A stretch of 53,035 nucleotides of DNA from Liolophura sinensis (GCF_032854445.1 NW_027018240.1:1-53035); one strand, 5' to 3'. Shown: positions 10,801 to 23,566, counted from the first letter of the stretch. Numbers and translations: made by a program. The notes: generated by a model not told the origin, from the sequence alone.

Positions 10801-13245
10801 TCTGGGTTTTAATATGTTGAAATTCTTTAGTATAATTCTCAGAAGATTTCTTGGAAATTGTCTCAGCTAGTTTATTGGCTATATCGGATGGAGAGGTATA
10901 TGTATTATCTGCATCTTTCAAATGCTGGAAATGCTTTATTATTTTTGCCCTTAAGCTTCTGAACCATGTTCCAGACCTTACGCTTAGGTGTTTTTGACGT
11001 AATGCCCGATACAAAGTTCCGCCAACAAGATCGTCCCTTTTGACTTGAGTAATCGACGAGCTTTTAGCTCTAAAACTACGAACCTGGTTTAAATTATCAG
11101 TGGGACAATGATTAAATCTGCGTTCAGCCTTGTTACGGCCCATTATGGGTTTAAGACAGTCATTGTCGTAACAGGCTTTACTTTTGGATGTGGGATTTGT
11201 CGAGGTCTTAGGTTTAGTTTTATCGGCAGCTCGTAAGACAAGCTCATTAAATTTTAATATACGATCATCTGCTGCATTGAGAGTCTCTGGAGTCAATTCA
11301 TCCTCACAGAACCTCTCAAATGCGATCCAGTCGGCTTTATCGAATTTCCTCCTAGCTACACGTTTTAAAGAATTAGAAGTGATATGTTCAAGGATTATAG
11401 GAAAATGGTCACTACCACAAAGATCGTCATGCACCTTCCAAGAAAAATCAAGGTGATGGATCTGTGATAGTGAGATCGATAGCAGAATAAGCGACATTGA
11501 CATTACCCGGATGTAAATACGTATTAGAACCATCATTGAAATAACACAGTTCATCCTTCGATAAGAAGTCTTCCACTATCTTTCCATTATCGTTTATGTT
11601 ATTACTGCCCCAAAGGGGGTTATGGGAATTAAAATCTCCCTTTAGTATAAAAGGTTTTGCAATTGTTCTAGTTATATAACTGCAAAGCAGACATGTTCGG
11701 GGGAATATTCACTGAACATAATGTGATAGTTTCGGTCATTAAAACACGGACGGCTACAGCCTGAAGATCTGTATCCCGAGCAACAAGGCTGTTAATTATA
11801 TTGTTATTGACGAAGATAGAAGAGCCGCCCGCATCTTGCTCTTCTTCATTTGAGTAAGTACTGTGTAATGAGTAATTTTTAAGAGTAGCAACAGTTGCTA
11901 CTCGCTTGACCACATTGACAAATGAAGTCTGTAGAGAAGTATTAGAAAATGAGACTTATTTCCGGGGGTCCTGATAGGATTATATTGTTTTTTTTAATTT
12001 TCAAGTTGATAATTTGTTTTTCCTTAACGAAAAACGGACAGTCCCTTGAGAAGGCCATGTGATATCCACTGCAGTTGGAACACTTAACTGTGTTGCTGCA
12101 GTCGAAACCATCATGATCTTCACTGCCGCATCTGAAACAAATCAGTTTATTCTTACACTGACACTTGCCGTTACCAAGTCTTTGTCAATTAAAACGTGTA
12201 GGATTAGGAATATATAAATCAACATTAACCCTATAAGAGCCAACGAAGATGTGTGACGGAAGGGAGGTAGTGCTGAAGGTCAGCAGGTATGTATTAAGTT
12301 TAAGGAGGTTACCAGATTTCTTCGTAATGAAGCGTTTCACTCAGGTAACACCCTGTGAATTTAGTTCTTGGCAGATTTCTTCCTCAGTTAGATCAGTTAT
12401 ATCACCACCCCTGTCACGAATTATTCCCTGACAGCTGTTCAGGGAATGGTGAAGGGATGTGAAAACAGATATATCGGATATTTTATTTAAAGTAAATTCT
12501 CTGATTGTTGTTGCCGGAAATATTCAATGAGAATGTCTCCGGACCTAAGTTTTTTTTTTACGTTTTTTTCCTAGAGTTCCTAGAGCTCCCCTTTGCAGGA
12601 GAAAAATTTTGGAAGCTGGCTTTTCTTCACTCTTAGTTGAGAGAACAATAAAAGCCGGGGAACTGTTCTGTTCATTATCAAATGAGTCCGATAACTTCCT
12701 CTTGTTATCAGCACTTGAAGACGAAGTCGGCTGAGGGGAAGATCTATTAGATATATTAGACACATATTAAGAAAACGGCATGTATATATAAATTTCACCC
12801 CATATGTTTCCTACCCACCACTGATGCCTGAACCTGGCAATACCCAGGAAAGACACCAAGAACTCCATATGAGGCATACTCGAACAGATTGATTTTTACC
12901 AAAGGTTAAATTCAATCTATTCGATTGACCAATCGCCTCAAAGCCTAGTCCCGCAAATATTACAGAAATAACATTTGTTCTCTAAATGATGTGCTGTTAT
13001 AGAGGAAATTGGGACCACGCAGAGGCAAGACGTGACCAACCGATTGATCGGAACGGGCCCATCCAACCTCCCGTCTCTCTCCAAGTAAGGGCCAAAGTGG
13101 CGTCTTGGGCGTGAGGATCTTGCAAGACCAACACGCCCTCAGTCACCAGGATCCCGTCCTCGTAGATTACGGGTCGCAACTCACTGCAAACAGGTCGCTC
13201 CCCAGTTGCCTCTCACATAACCGAGAAGATGTGAGGCAATTATAT
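10801..13245 (-). mobile_element. LINE B, 5' segment: 5' UTR, ORF1 and endonuclease part of ORF2, antisense
   Basis: On the minus strand it starts in the shared LINE 5' UTR (13245 down to about 12840). It passes through a degraded ORF1 (about 12763-11950, including zinc-knuckle remnants near 12100) and enters ORF2. The endonuclease C-terminal half and linker are readable at 11554-10784, with HDDLCGSDHFPIILEHITSN and VKRDDLVGGTLYRALRQK. It continues at 1448 on the other side of LINE A. Several stops and a frame change near 11560 make it non-functional. Confidence 0.85.
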
Positions 13246-13251
13246 TTACCT

Positions 13252-16200
13252 GGCAAGCCCTACGCATGATCCCGTTTGTCATCACTTTCACTTAATGTGA
13301 TGTCAAGTTGGTATTTACCCCAAATGCTCTTGTTCAGGGTCAGTGTAGAAGGCGGTGGCTAATAGTCGAGTAGATTGGGTTTAACCTTTTGGCACAACTC
13401 AATCCGTTCGAGTATATCTTGCGTGGATTCCCTGTTTCTAGTCTCTGCTGGTCATCCGCAGAGGTAGATTCGCCCTTGCTGGCACTTCGTGGCGAGTGGG
13501 GGACACGTATGGTGAAATGTCTTCCTCTGAAATTAAAACATTCACTGCAAAGAAAAGAAAAAAATAAGTTCCCCTAGATATTGAAGAAGGAAATAACTAT
13601 TTTCCTACCTTCTTTATAATATGTAATAAAAATGACAATGAAGGAAATATGAAAATCAGTCCATTTGTATTTAAAAAAAAACAATAGAAAGTTATGCTGG
13701 AACTTTAAAACAAGTCAAAAAATGAAATCTGGAATCATCGTGTTAGAATGTTTCGGAAAACAACAATATGTAAATTTACTAAAAATTCAAAATATAGAAG
13801 AGCAGCCTGTTTGTTTCTTCTTATAATAATTCATGACAGAGACCAAGACCTTTCCGATATGACTGAAGGAAAAATAAATGAAGAACATAAACACCAAGGT
13901 GTAATAAAGGTAAAAACGCTTCTTATTTAAAGGAGACGGGAAAAAAACAAACACTTACATGTTAACATTCAATAAAACATGCTTTCCGTCATGTATATTT
14001 ATTGGGCTGTATAGTGCAAGGTTGGAGTTTATACCTAACCCCACGTGGTGTTTTTCCAGCCAGAGGTTTGGCCATGACAGGAGTCAATGCAGCAATACAC
14101 TGGTCTGCTTTAGATCTGCGGAACTAGATCACGAGGCATTCGACTGTAGAAAACAGTAAAATGTGTGAGTTGTAGTGGAGCCCACACGGCCTTTTCAAAG
14201 GACTGCTCTCTGTTCAAAAAAGAAAAAGAGATCATAATTCTAAAATGGAAAAATACTATATGTGATGGATACATCATCTGCACATGGGAGGTCTCCTAGT
14301 AGATCTCCCAAAAAGGGTCGTCCTCCCCAATACGTCCTCCTCCATATTGTTTTCCTTAGACAAAATTATACAGTGGAACTGACGAGGAGAAAGAGACGGT
14401 AAATTTTATTGAAATAACACAGTTAGTTCAATCTTTGAATCCTGTTCAGAAAACTGAACTGAAGAAATCTAACAAAAATAAGTTATCTCTTTAAATTTAT
14501 TCACTTTATAACACTTAATCCGTCCAGGAAGACCGAGCTTGTGGCGGCGCCTCTATTTTCATAAATAATAATTTAATTTACAGCCCTGTTGATCTCGTTA
14601 CTGAACTTCAGGCTGTGACTGTCCGTGTTTCTTTGTGGGAAACATTTACATTATGTTCGCTGTATATTCCTCCTCATTCTTCTTCGTCAATCTCTGAATT
14701 ACACAACTTGAAAAAAACATCTGTCATCCCCCTTTATAATTATGGGGGATTTTAATTCTCATAACAACTTATGGGGTAGTAATTATATAGATAATAAAGG
14801 CAAAACATTGGAAGATTTTTTATCGATATATGAACTGTGTTATTTCAATGATGGTTCTAATACCTATTTTTATCCGAGTAATGGTTCATATTCTGCTATT
14901 GATCTCACTATCACGGATCCATCGCTTCTCCCGGATTTTTGTTGGAAGGTGCATGGTGATCTTTGTGGTAGTGACTATTTTCCTATTATCCAAGAGCATC
15001 TCACTTCTAATTCTTTAGAACGTGTAGCTAGATGGGAGTTCAATAAAGCAGATTGTATCGCATTTTATGTTCTGTGAGGCTGACATCACTCCAGAGAATC
15101 TCTGCAGCAGATGATACTTTGTTAAAATTTAATGAACTTATGTTAACAACCGCTGATAGAGCCATCCCTAAGTCCTCGACGAATCTAAAATTCAAAAGTA
15201 AACCCTGGTATGATGATGATTATCGTAAGGCCATTAAGGACCGTAAAAAGGCTGAAAGCAAATTTAGTCATTGTCCTGCTAATCATTATTTAAATCAGAT
15301 TCGTATATTCAGAGCTAAGGCTCGTCGATTACTTAAGTCCAAGAAACGATCTTATTGGCGGAACTCTGTTTTAGGCATTACGTCAAAAACACCCATGCGT
15401 AAGGCCCAGAACATGGTTCAGAAGCTTAAGGGCAAAAACAATAAACTCAAAGTTCAGCATTTAACAGATGGTGATACTATATTAACATCTCCATCTGAAG
15501 TAGCCAATAAAGTAGCTGAAACAATATCTCAGAAATCATCATCTGAGAATTATTCTCCTGAATCCCAACACATTAAAAACCAGGAGAAAGAATTTACAGG
15601 ACTATAATTGATTAACAAATCCTTTTTTAAACTGAAGAGCTTAAAAATGCTTTTAAAAAGTCACAAGATACTGCGTGTGGTGCAGATAATATTTCTTATA
15701 AGCTTCTGAATCAATTGACATCTGAGCCACTTGAGACTCTCTTGGACTTACTTATAATAATATTTGAATAACTTGTAATTTTCCGCCGTCATGGAGGGAG
15801 GCGTGTATTATCCCGGCCTCTAAACCTGGTAAGGATCTTACTGATACAAATAACCACCATCCCATAGCTCTTACCCACTGTGTCTGTAAGACTATGGAAC
15901 GGATGATAAATGATAGGCTTGTTTGGTTTCTTGAAACCAACAAGCTTTTATCTGAAATATTGTGGTTTTCGTCAATGTCGATCTCCTTGAGATCATTTCA
16001 TTCGTTGTGAAACTTTTATTCGTGATGGTGATGTTTTTCGACCTTGAAAAGGCCTACGACACCACATGGAAATATGGAATTTTTAAAGACCTTTCTGATA
16101 TTGGATTAAAGGGTCGCTTACCTTTATTTATATCTCAATTTTTGTCTGATCTTCAGTTTAAGGTAAGGGTGGGGTCCACTCCGACATGAGCAAGAGATGG

Positions 16201-16876
16201 ATGTACCCAGGGTAGTATCCTTTTATTGACACTGTTTAGGATAGAAATTAATAGTTAGGCTAAAACATTAACATCTGGCACTGAGGGTTCTTTACACGTA
16301 GATTTCCTTATATGCTACTTTGCTCAAAATATGAATAACGTCAAGCGGCAACTGCACCTTAGTCTCAATAAAATCGAGAAATGGGCAGTTGGCAATGGTT
16401 TTAGATTTTTTACATGTAAAACAGTCGGTCTGCATTTTTGAAATACACAACAACTTTTTTAGACCCCGAGTTTAAATTTTATGGTAAACCAGTGAAGATT
16501 GTTTGAGAAAATAAATGTTTAGGACTTATATTTAATAAGAAGTTATCTTTTATACCTCATATTAAATTGATTAAAGCTAAATGTACAAAGGATCTTGGTA
16601 TAATTAAGGTCGCGTCCTGCACCGATTGGGGTGCTGACCGATCTATTTTACTTAATTTACATCGTTCTCTGGTGATGTCTAAATTGGACTATGGATCGAC
16701 CATTTATGGTTCCGCTAGGAGATCATATCTCATAATAATGAATCCAGTCTATCTCCAAGATCTGATGGTTAGCTTTGGTGCTTTTAAAACCTCACCAGTA
16801 AAGAGTTTAGACGTGGAGGCTAACGAGTCTTCTTTACATCACAGGCGTGTAAAACTGAGCCTTCAATATGCTACAC
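13252..16876 (+). mobile_element. LINE C: strongly degenerate LINE copy, 5'-truncated and cut by LINE D
   Basis: Begins inside the shared 5' UTR (AAGCCCTACGCATGATCCCG). ORF1 remnants lie at about 13515-14330, including a CCHC-like stretch near 14060-14160. ORF2 runs from about 14355, with readable endonuclease (14742-15077, MGDFNSHNNLWGSNY), linker (15053-15607) and reverse transcriptase pieces (15962-16189 with FFDLEKAYDTTWKYG, motif A; 16567-16850). It breaks off at CAATATGCTAC where LINE D starts; its 3' end must lie beyond the window. Many stops: an old copy. Confidence 0.82.
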
Positions 16877-17453
16877 CCCCGTGGGGTTTCCGGGGTGATA
16901 AGAATAGGACCTCAGCCCTCTGGGCAAGCTTGTCGTAAAAGACGACTAACCTAGAGCTCTCCTGTGTGAGCCCGGTGAATATAATAGGCTCACATCTTCT
17001 CGGTTGTGTGAGAGGCAACCGGGAAGCGACCTGTTTGCCGTGGGTTACGACCCGTAATCTACGAGGACGGGATCCTGGTGGCTGAGGGCGTGTTGGTCTT
17101 GCGAGATCCTCACGCCCAACACGTCACTTTGGCCTTTACTTGGAGAGAGACAGGAGGTCGGATGGGCGCGGTCCGATCAATCGGCTGGTCACGTCAAGCC
17201 CTACACTTGATCCCATTTGTCATTCGTTGTCTTACCAAGATGTCAAGTTGGCTCTTCTTCAGAAGCACTTCCTTTGGGGTCAGTGCAGAAGGTGGTGGCT
17301 AATGGGTTAATCGAGTAGATTGAATTTAACCTTTTGGTATAACTCAATCTGTTCGAGTATACCTTGCGTGGATTCCCTGTTTTTATTCTCTGCTGGTCAT
17401 TCGCAGAGGTAGATTCGCCCTTGTTGGCACTCCGTGGCGGGGGGGGGGGGGGG

Positions 17454-17703
17454 GCCCTCCGTGGCTCAGTCGGTTAGCGCGCTAGCGCAGCGTAATGACC
17501 CAGGAGCCTCTCACCAATGCGGTCGCTGTGAGTTCAAGTCCAGCACATTCTGGCTTCCTCTCCGGCCGTAAGTAGGAAGGTCTTCCAGCAACCTGCGGAT
17601 GGTCGTGGGTTTCTCACGGGCTGTGCCCGGTTTCCACCCACCATAATGCTGGCCGCCGTCGTATAAGTGAAATATTCTTGAGTACTGCGTAAAACACCAA
17701 TCA
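17454..17703 (+). mobile_element. SINE3: full-length tRNA-derived SINE
   Basis: The tRNA-like head has an A-box (TGGCTCAGTCGGTTAGCGCG, about 17462-17481) and a B-box (GAGTTCAAGTCC, about 17529-17540) at normal spacing for RNA polymerase III. The body is the same family as SINE2 and ends GTACTGCGTAAAACACCAAT. A run of about 16 G precedes it, which blurs the left duplication. Inserted in the LINE D 5' UTR. Confidence 0.88.
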
Positions 17704-17745
17704 GTCGTGTGGGAGACACGCAGGGTGAAATTAAATAAAATATAA

Positions 17746-18960
17746 CATGGCTTCATCTGTAATTACAACAGTCGTTGCTAAAAAAAAGAAAAAATAAAGT
17801 TTCATTAGATATTGGAGGAGAAAATACTTTTTTTCCTACCTTCTTAGTAATATCTAATAAAAATGAAGGCAAAATGAAAATCAATCCATTTGTACTTAAA
17901 AAAAACGTTAGAAAGTTATGCTGGAACTCTGAAACAAGTCAAAAAATGAAATCTGGGAACATTTTGTTGAAAGTTTCCGGAAAACAACGATATATAAATT
18001 TACTAAAAATTCAAAATATAGGAGAGCAGCCTGTTTCTATTTCTCCACATAATACATTAAATTGCTGTCATGGCATAATTTGTGACAAAGACCAGGACCT
18101 TACTAAAATGACAGAGCAAAAAATAATTGAAGAACTAAAACATCAAGGAGTGATCAAGATCAAACGCTTAATAATTAAAAGAGATGGAAAGCTGATAAAA
18201 ACAAACACTTATATGATAACTTTAACAGACCTTCCCTTCCGTCATCTATATTTCTCGGACCGTATAGCGTACGAGTGGAGTTGTTTATACCTAACCCCAC
18301 CCGGTGTTTCTTTTACCAGCGGTTTGGCCATGGCAAGAGTCAATGCCGCAACACACTGGTTTGCTTTAGATGTGCGGAAGCAGGACACGAGGGATTTGAC
18401 TGCACAAAAACAATAAAATGTTTCAATTGTAGCAGAGCCCACATGGCCTCTTCCAAGGACTGCCCTCTTTTCAAAAAAGAAAAAGAAATTATAACCTTAA
18501 AATGCAAAAATATTATATCCTATCAGGAAGCGAAGCGTATGGTCTCTGTCATATATGGCCTTACAACATCTACATTTGCCAATGTTGTAAGGAAAACCAC
18601 TGTTTCTGTGGGGGTCCAAACGACTTTTACTTGGCGAATTGGCAAAGAACAGCCACAGAAACTCGTCACGAAACCCGTAAATAAGAAAGCCAGCTCATCA
18701 TCTCAGACTGATATCAACCTATCTAAAATACCTAATACTTTACCTGAGTATCCAGCACTTTCTTTATCTGACAACGCATCATGTGATAATAAATCTAAAT
18801 CTAATAAACCCGTTGATTCTTCACAGATAACAACGGGTGACAAAAATAAATCTGAGAAAAATCATCAAAAGGATAAACCTAGTAGCCCCCTGGAGCGTCC
18901 CTCTATGGCCACTAGGGACCCAATCCAAACTTATAATAAGTTTGGTTCGTTAGATGATGT
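17746..18960 (+). pseudogene. LINE D ORF1 (gag-like), broken
   Basis: The start MASSVITTVV is followed after a frame change in an A-rich run by the N-terminal domain (17775-18230, with SPHNTLNCCHGIICDKDQDL). After another shift come clear CCHC zinc knuckles at about 18310-18470 (CFRCAEAGHEGFDC, then CFNCSRAHMASSKDC). A Ser/Lys/Asn-rich tail ends in Polinton 1. The remaining codons lie at 33216-33345, ending TAATG into ORF2. It binds LINE RNA in the family. This is the best preserved ORF1 in the window. Confidence 0.82.
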
Positions 18961-19037
18961 AGTAGTATACAGAATAGGAGTTCTGGACCACCCTCCCCCT
19001 GGGGCCCTCCCCAGAACAAAATAGAGGCCCCAGCCCC
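18961..19037 (+). repeat. Polinton 1 left terminal inverted repeat (77 bp)
   Basis: Begins AGTAGTATACAGAATAGGAG. It pairs with the reverse complement of 33139-33215 over 77 bases, essentially without mismatch, then diverges abruptly. Confidence 0.92.
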
Positions 19038-19101
19038 CAGCGGAGGGTCTGATGGCTATCGAAATTTCTTATTAGGTATACAGCGAATACAATGAATAAT
19101 C

Positions 19102-19342
19102 ATGGGATCTCCCACGATGGAAACGACCAGCCAGCCTATTTGGGCGAAGTTAGTCGGCACGGTGCAGGACTTGCGAGGCTACAAAGAAGTCACCCACAGC
19201 ATGTTTGAAGACGCGGGCCTGGCTGCTTGTGCTGAAGCTCTTCACCAACGACGTGTGCGCTTCGGTAGATCACCCCGAGCCAATCCGGCAGTATTATGAA
19301 AACCGGCTGCTGCCCGAGCTATTGAGGCAACAACCCTAACCC
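19102..19342 (+). pseudogene. Small ORF at the left end of Polinton 1, frameshifted
   Basis: ATG at 19102 opens a frame (MGSPTMETTSQPIWAKLVGT) that is well formed to about 19235. A protein-like frame containing PIRQYYENRLLPELL then continues in the next phase to TAA near 19342. It lies just inside the terminal repeat and downstream of a TTAGGTATAC box (about 19074). I do not recognise it and Polinton 2 has no obvious counterpart. Function unknown; it could also be a chance frame. Confidence 0.4.
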
Positions 19343-19426
19343 CCAGAACATCATTCGGAAAGAGCGTTTTTCAGCTCTTGCCGAGCTAGTTTTCGGCCGC
19401 GATCTATAAGCTGTTTTTTCGTGCTT

Positions 19427-20033
19427 TCATCGATCTCTACGGCGTTGAATGTTCTTACGAGACTTAGCGCGTATCTCCTGCTTCAGATCAGAGTAGTTCT
19501 GGAGCTCCTGAACGACTTGCCTGTACTCTACGTCCGAAGTAACACCATCAGATAATGCCGTAGATACGGATGCTGTTAAGTTTGGCCTCGGCAACAGCCG
19601 TATATCGTTATGTTTCTTGGCCTTTGCGTAAAGTCGGTGGCTAACGAATTTTACGGCGGCATTTAAAACACCGCAAGCTATGGCCGCAGATTCCATAGCC
19701 AAGACAGCAGGGGCTAGACTTATTGTTGCGAGTAGTCCAGCACCTGCAGCCCCTAGTCCCAAACCGGCCGTGAGCATGGCCGAATCAAGGGCCTCGGCGG
19801 CTAAGACACCGCACCGGTACTTTTTTGTACAGCGCCCGGCGGAGATCTCGCTCAGATTCAAGCTGCCTCTGTATTTCGCCCATATACTGCAGGTGATGGG
19901 CCTGCGCAACGCCCTCCAGGGGGTTTTCAACCATCGGCGCGGTCGGGGTTAAGGGGTGGTCATCAGTAATTGTCGGATCTTCATCCGAGATCGCAAGGTA
20001 CAGTTGTCCCATATTGTCCGTCCTACGAATCAA
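19427..20033 (-). pseudogene. Membrane protein with two hydrophobic segments, Polinton 1 copy
   Basis: Homologue of the intact 36974-37597 gene of Polinton 2. The N-terminal frame (20033-19785) carries ESERDLRRALYKK; the C-terminal frame (19930-19427) carries the hydrophobic Ala/Gly-rich hairpin and the AKAKKHNDIRLL motif. One indel between the frames breaks it. Role as for the intact copy. Confidence 0.75.
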
Positions 20034-20841
20034 TAACGTCGGTAAGCTCTAAATCGTCATCGGGAATACTAACACGAAAGCGGCGAAGGCGTATACCGCA
20101 CTCTAAATTGATTGCATCGAGATTTAAAACGCCCCCTATGACGACTCGTATATCCTCGAGAGAGCTCCGGATGATTGGTTCGCCCTGGGCCTGTAATTTG
20201 ATCATCAGCCTGAGATCCTTGTATCGTGCTCTGCAGGCCACCTTATTTTAACCCCGGTAATCAAAGTGCAACGGCGTTGTTCGGCCGCGCCAAGTATGAG
20301 GTTGAAGATAAGTATAGATCCAGGGGATAGTAGTAGTGAGGGTTTAAAATCGGTTTGCGCGCAAGACGCAAGGGATCTACACCAGGCGCCGCAGATAGTG
20401 TGAAGTAACCTCTTACACCCGAAGATATATGACAGGCGCTGGCTGGTACACACGATATGAAAGAGGCTTCGGAGTTGAAAACTCTTTTCACCATGCCACT
20501 AGCGGCCTGGACCGTCATCGGGGTCACCTTCACATCTATCAACAATCGGGGTCGCGAGCTCTGGCACGAACAAAGCGGTCTTCAAAGCGAATTAAAGAGA
20601 ATTTTTGTTCTTCAATCACCTCAGACGGCGACCTGCGCTCTTGCTCTACAGAGGATGAGACATCTTGAAGGGAAGCAAACGTGGCAGGTTCTGCCTGCCC
20701 CGGAATCTTTTTTCGGATGTACTTGCCACTTTTAAACTCGATGGCGTAGGTTTTACCTTCCTGACCTTGAAGTTCGAACTTCAACACATCAGCCAAGTCG
20801 CTTAAAGACAGGCACGCAGACCTGGGACCGGCTGCGTCCAC
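20023..20841 (-). pseudogene. Unknown structural-module protein (272-aa family), Polinton 1 copy
   Basis: Counterpart of 37632-38450. Readable in three frames: N terminus 20841-20539 (SACLSLSDLADVLKFELQGQ), a middle segment about 20545-20261, and the C terminus 20241-20023 (IRLRRFRVSIPDDDLELTD). At least two frameshifts. Adjacent to the minor capsid candidate, as in Polinton 2. Confidence 0.72.
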
Positions 20842-20846
20842 AATAC

Positions 20847-21465
20847 TTATTTTATTTCTAGGATAGCACTAATCTTCCCTACATACATACGTACGCCGTT
20901 TTTGTCTAAAAGTGATAAGTGCAAGTGCGTTATATTGCCGACACGCAAGGGTTTGTACTGTGGGTTGGGAAATGAAAACGTCTTCTCGCAGTTTATCCAT
21001 TCACCAGTCACGTTGATGGTCTGAAGTAGTGTGGAACCGCTACCGAAATTTGGGGTTATTCTCACGTTTTCTGAGGTGTTCAGTTCATCCAAATGCACGA
21101 AGGCTTCTGTGTGTGTGAGCAATTTAGGTAGATTTTCACCCTCCATAATCCCCCCTATAGGCGCAATCCCGTCGGAGAACCCCAAGATGGGAGCAAGCTC
21201 TTGGAGTATTATGAAGGTATTTCTAGGGAGGGTAAGGACTAGGCGGCATGTGGATTCATTCAATCCCAGAAAAATCCCATGCGGGCGGAATATAAGCTTG
21301 TTCAGCATATAGACATTGTAGTCGCCCGTCGGCACTTCAACACGGTTATCATCAAGCAAGAAGCCCACTCCGGGAGGATATTCACCAAGTTCGGGTAGAA
21401 TATTACCTCGCGTAGGGCGATTTTAAGGCGGCCGTCGAGGTTGTTCAGTGGTTGTTGAGGCAGCG
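20847..21465 (-). pseudogene. Candidate minor capsid (penton-like) protein, Polinton 1, copy a
   Basis: Homologue of 38453-39115. The frame 21368-20847 is good from VEVPTGDYNVYMLN to the C-terminal LHLSLLDKNGVRM and ILEIK segments. The N terminus (21368-21465) is shifted and truncated. This is the downstream copy of a tandem duplication; the upstream copy is at 21680-22318. Confidence 0.72.
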
Positions 21466-21675
21466 GGTAATTCCCCCATTATTAACGATATTTACTCTGA
21501 TTAACTTCGAAGTGGCAGATTTCCCCGCAATTTTTTTACGGATGTACTTACCACTTTGAAACTCGAAGGCGTAGATTTCACCTTCCTGGCCTTCGAGTTC
21601 GAACTCCGACACATCTGCCATGTCGCTTAAGGACAGGCACGCAGACCTGGTACCGACTCCGCCCTCCATACTCAT
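21445..21675 (-). pseudogene. Duplicated N-terminal fragment of the 272-aa family protein
   Basis: Carries SACLSLSDMADVSEFELEGQ and GKYIRKKI, matching the N terminus of the gene at 20841, but runs out after about 60 codons. It shows that the duplicated unit included the 5' end of this gene plus the minor capsid gene. Confidence 0.72.
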
Positions 21676-21679
21676 TATA

Positions 21680-22318
21680 TTTCTAGGGTAGCACTGAGAT
21701 ATCCTACATTAATATACTTACCTTTTTTATCTAAAAGTGCCACGGTCAAGTGCGTTATATAGTCGTCGCGCAAGGCTTTGTACTGTGGGTTGGGAAATGA
21801 AAAACGTCTTCCCGCAGTTTATCCCTTCACCAGTCACGGCGACGGCCTGAAGTAGTGTTGAACCGCCACCGAAATCTGAGGTTATTCTCACGTTTTCTGA
21901 GGTGCTCAGCTCATCCAAATGCACGAAGACTTCTTTGCGTGTGACCAAGTTAGGTAGATTTTCACCCTATAGGCGCAATCCCGTCGGAGAACCCTAAGAT
22001 GGGGGCAAGCTCTTGGAGCGTTATGATGTAATTTTTAGGGAGGGTAAGGACTAAACGGCCTGTGGCTTCATTCAATCCCAAAGAAACCCCATGCGGGAGG
22101 AATATATCCGTGTCCAGCGTACAGACATTGTAGTAGCCCGCCGGCACTTCAACACGTTTGCCCTCAAGCAAGAAGCCCACTCCGGTTTGGATATTCACCC
22201 AGGCTGGGTAGAATGTTATCTCGCGAAGGGCGGTTTTAAGGCGGCCGTCGAGGTTGTTAAGGGCATGAGGCAGCGTCTGCTGTGCCCCATTTAGAATGTC
22301 AGACAATGTGATGAACAT
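21680..22318 (-). pseudogene. Candidate minor capsid (penton-like) protein, Polinton 1, copy b
   Basis: ATG at 22318; frame 22318-21962 reads MFITLSDILNGAQQTLPHAL and LREITFYPAWVNIQTGVGF. A frame change near 21960 leads into 21948-21727 (EVFVHLDELSTSENVRI). The C terminus is shifted again. Start codon only 10 bp from that of the divergent gene at 22329. Confidence 0.75.
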
Positions 22319-22328
22319 TTTAGCTACG

Positions 22329-23566
22329 ATGAACAGCGAGGCTTACAGGTTCAATAGAGAGGCCACTTACAAGGCCGGGGCATTTCATAGTATCCAAACC
22401 CACGCAGAGCAGCTCACGCGATTTGACATCTACATCGATGAAAAGAAGGCCTTTCCAGTCCAGTTCACAGATGTGTTGGTTAAGTACCGGCTGCCACAGA
22501 TAACCAGCCATGACATTGTTCGGGCCTGGAACGCCAATCCTATGCAATTCTGGCAGAACCAAGTGAACTTCGCGGTCTGGTGCGCAACCACGGGCTGCGG
22601 CGTCTCTGTAAAAGACCATCTTCTCGCCCCCTACAAACAAATCAGGGCCCTGTACACGTTCCATTTGTATTACCAAGTTAGTCGGATCTTAGAAGAGATC
22701 CAGGCCCCCCTGCCGCAAGACAGAGCGTGGGCGACATTTGAAAACCCCCACGACGAGAGGGCCTATGAGAGGATTTGTAGGGAATTCCGCGTAGATAATC
22801 ACACATACTGGAGGCGCAGGGGGTGAATCACGGCCTCGGAGTGGCATATTACTATATCACGAGAATGGGTTACAGCCCCGTTGGCGATGGGACCTTCGAT
22901 CCGAGCAGGATGCCGTTCTCTAAAAAGCCTACAGCCCTCCACGTCGACTACATCCAACAGGACGCCGAGGAGGCTTGGGCGTCGTTCATTGTCGACAAAT
23001 GCCAAGGATTCACACAGCCGGGCGTAGAGCCCCTAAACGATTCCATCCGGACATACGTGTGGGCTATTCTAAGCGCCCAAGCACAAACAAGGGCGCGTAT
23101 TCTTGGCACGGGCACAGCCTTCGACGCGCAAAAACAGTTTGCCGCGAACGTTGAAGACGCTATTTCCTCTCCGATCGACCTTCCGTCTGCAATCAAACGC
23201 TACCAGGACGTGCTACAGTATGCCGGGAGCGCTGTAAACCTTGTGTATGGCATAGGCCTATATATGGCCCCCAGCGACATGCTTCTGCAGATCGGCCATG
23301 TGGCGAACTACAACAACAAAATCGTCTTGGCCACAGAGGAGCAGACTTTGCACAAGCACGCACCTTTGCACAGGATCGTTAAGCCACAAGAAAGCGTCCA
23401 ACATTCCCACGTTAAGCCACAAGAAAACGCCCCAGCACCTTCCCTCGTTGAGCCACAAGAAAGCGTCCCACCACCCACCGTAGAAAAGAATCACGATTTG
23501 GAAAAAACAACCATCGTCGTCGCTGGGGTTGGTATCGGCTTACTGCTGCTGTGGACTATGCGTTAA
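22329..23566 (+). pseudogene. Conserved structural-module protein with C-terminal membrane anchor (about 430 aa), Polinton 1 copy
   Basis: ATG at 22329 (MNSEAYRFNREATYKAG). The frame is open to 22826, then an indel shifts it into 22823-23566, which ends with a TM segment (IVVAGVGIGLLLLWTM). Before the TM lies a Pro-rich linker with repeats of a VKPQE(S/N) type (about 23365-23475). Homologous along its length to 39138-40413. It retains the GLYMAPSDM region that Polinton 2 has lost. Function unknown; probably a virion protein from its position. Confidence 0.78.

Larger units (their letters stand above)
16877..18960 (+). mobile_element. LINE D, part 1: 5' UTR and most of ORF1
   Basis: Starts CCCCGTGGGG exactly like LINE A, so the 5' end is intact. 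The 5' UTR (16877-17745) contains SINE3. ORF1 follows until Polinton 1 interrupts at 18961. The element resumes at 33216-34890 and again at 52624 to the window edge, so LINE D is the scaffold of the right two thirds of this window. Confidence 0.87.

Noticed and set aside
17454-17545. tRNA gene in the head of SINE3 (and antisense at 3860-3936)
   Set aside because: The A- and B-boxes are present, but the sequence continues into a SINE body with target duplications and the acceptor stem is poor.
19680-19952. Plus-strand frames opposite the minus-strand structural genes of both Polintons (also 37179-37520, 40430-41476 and 47685-48185)
   Set aside because: They are antisense shadows of GC-rich genes that are conserved on the other strand.
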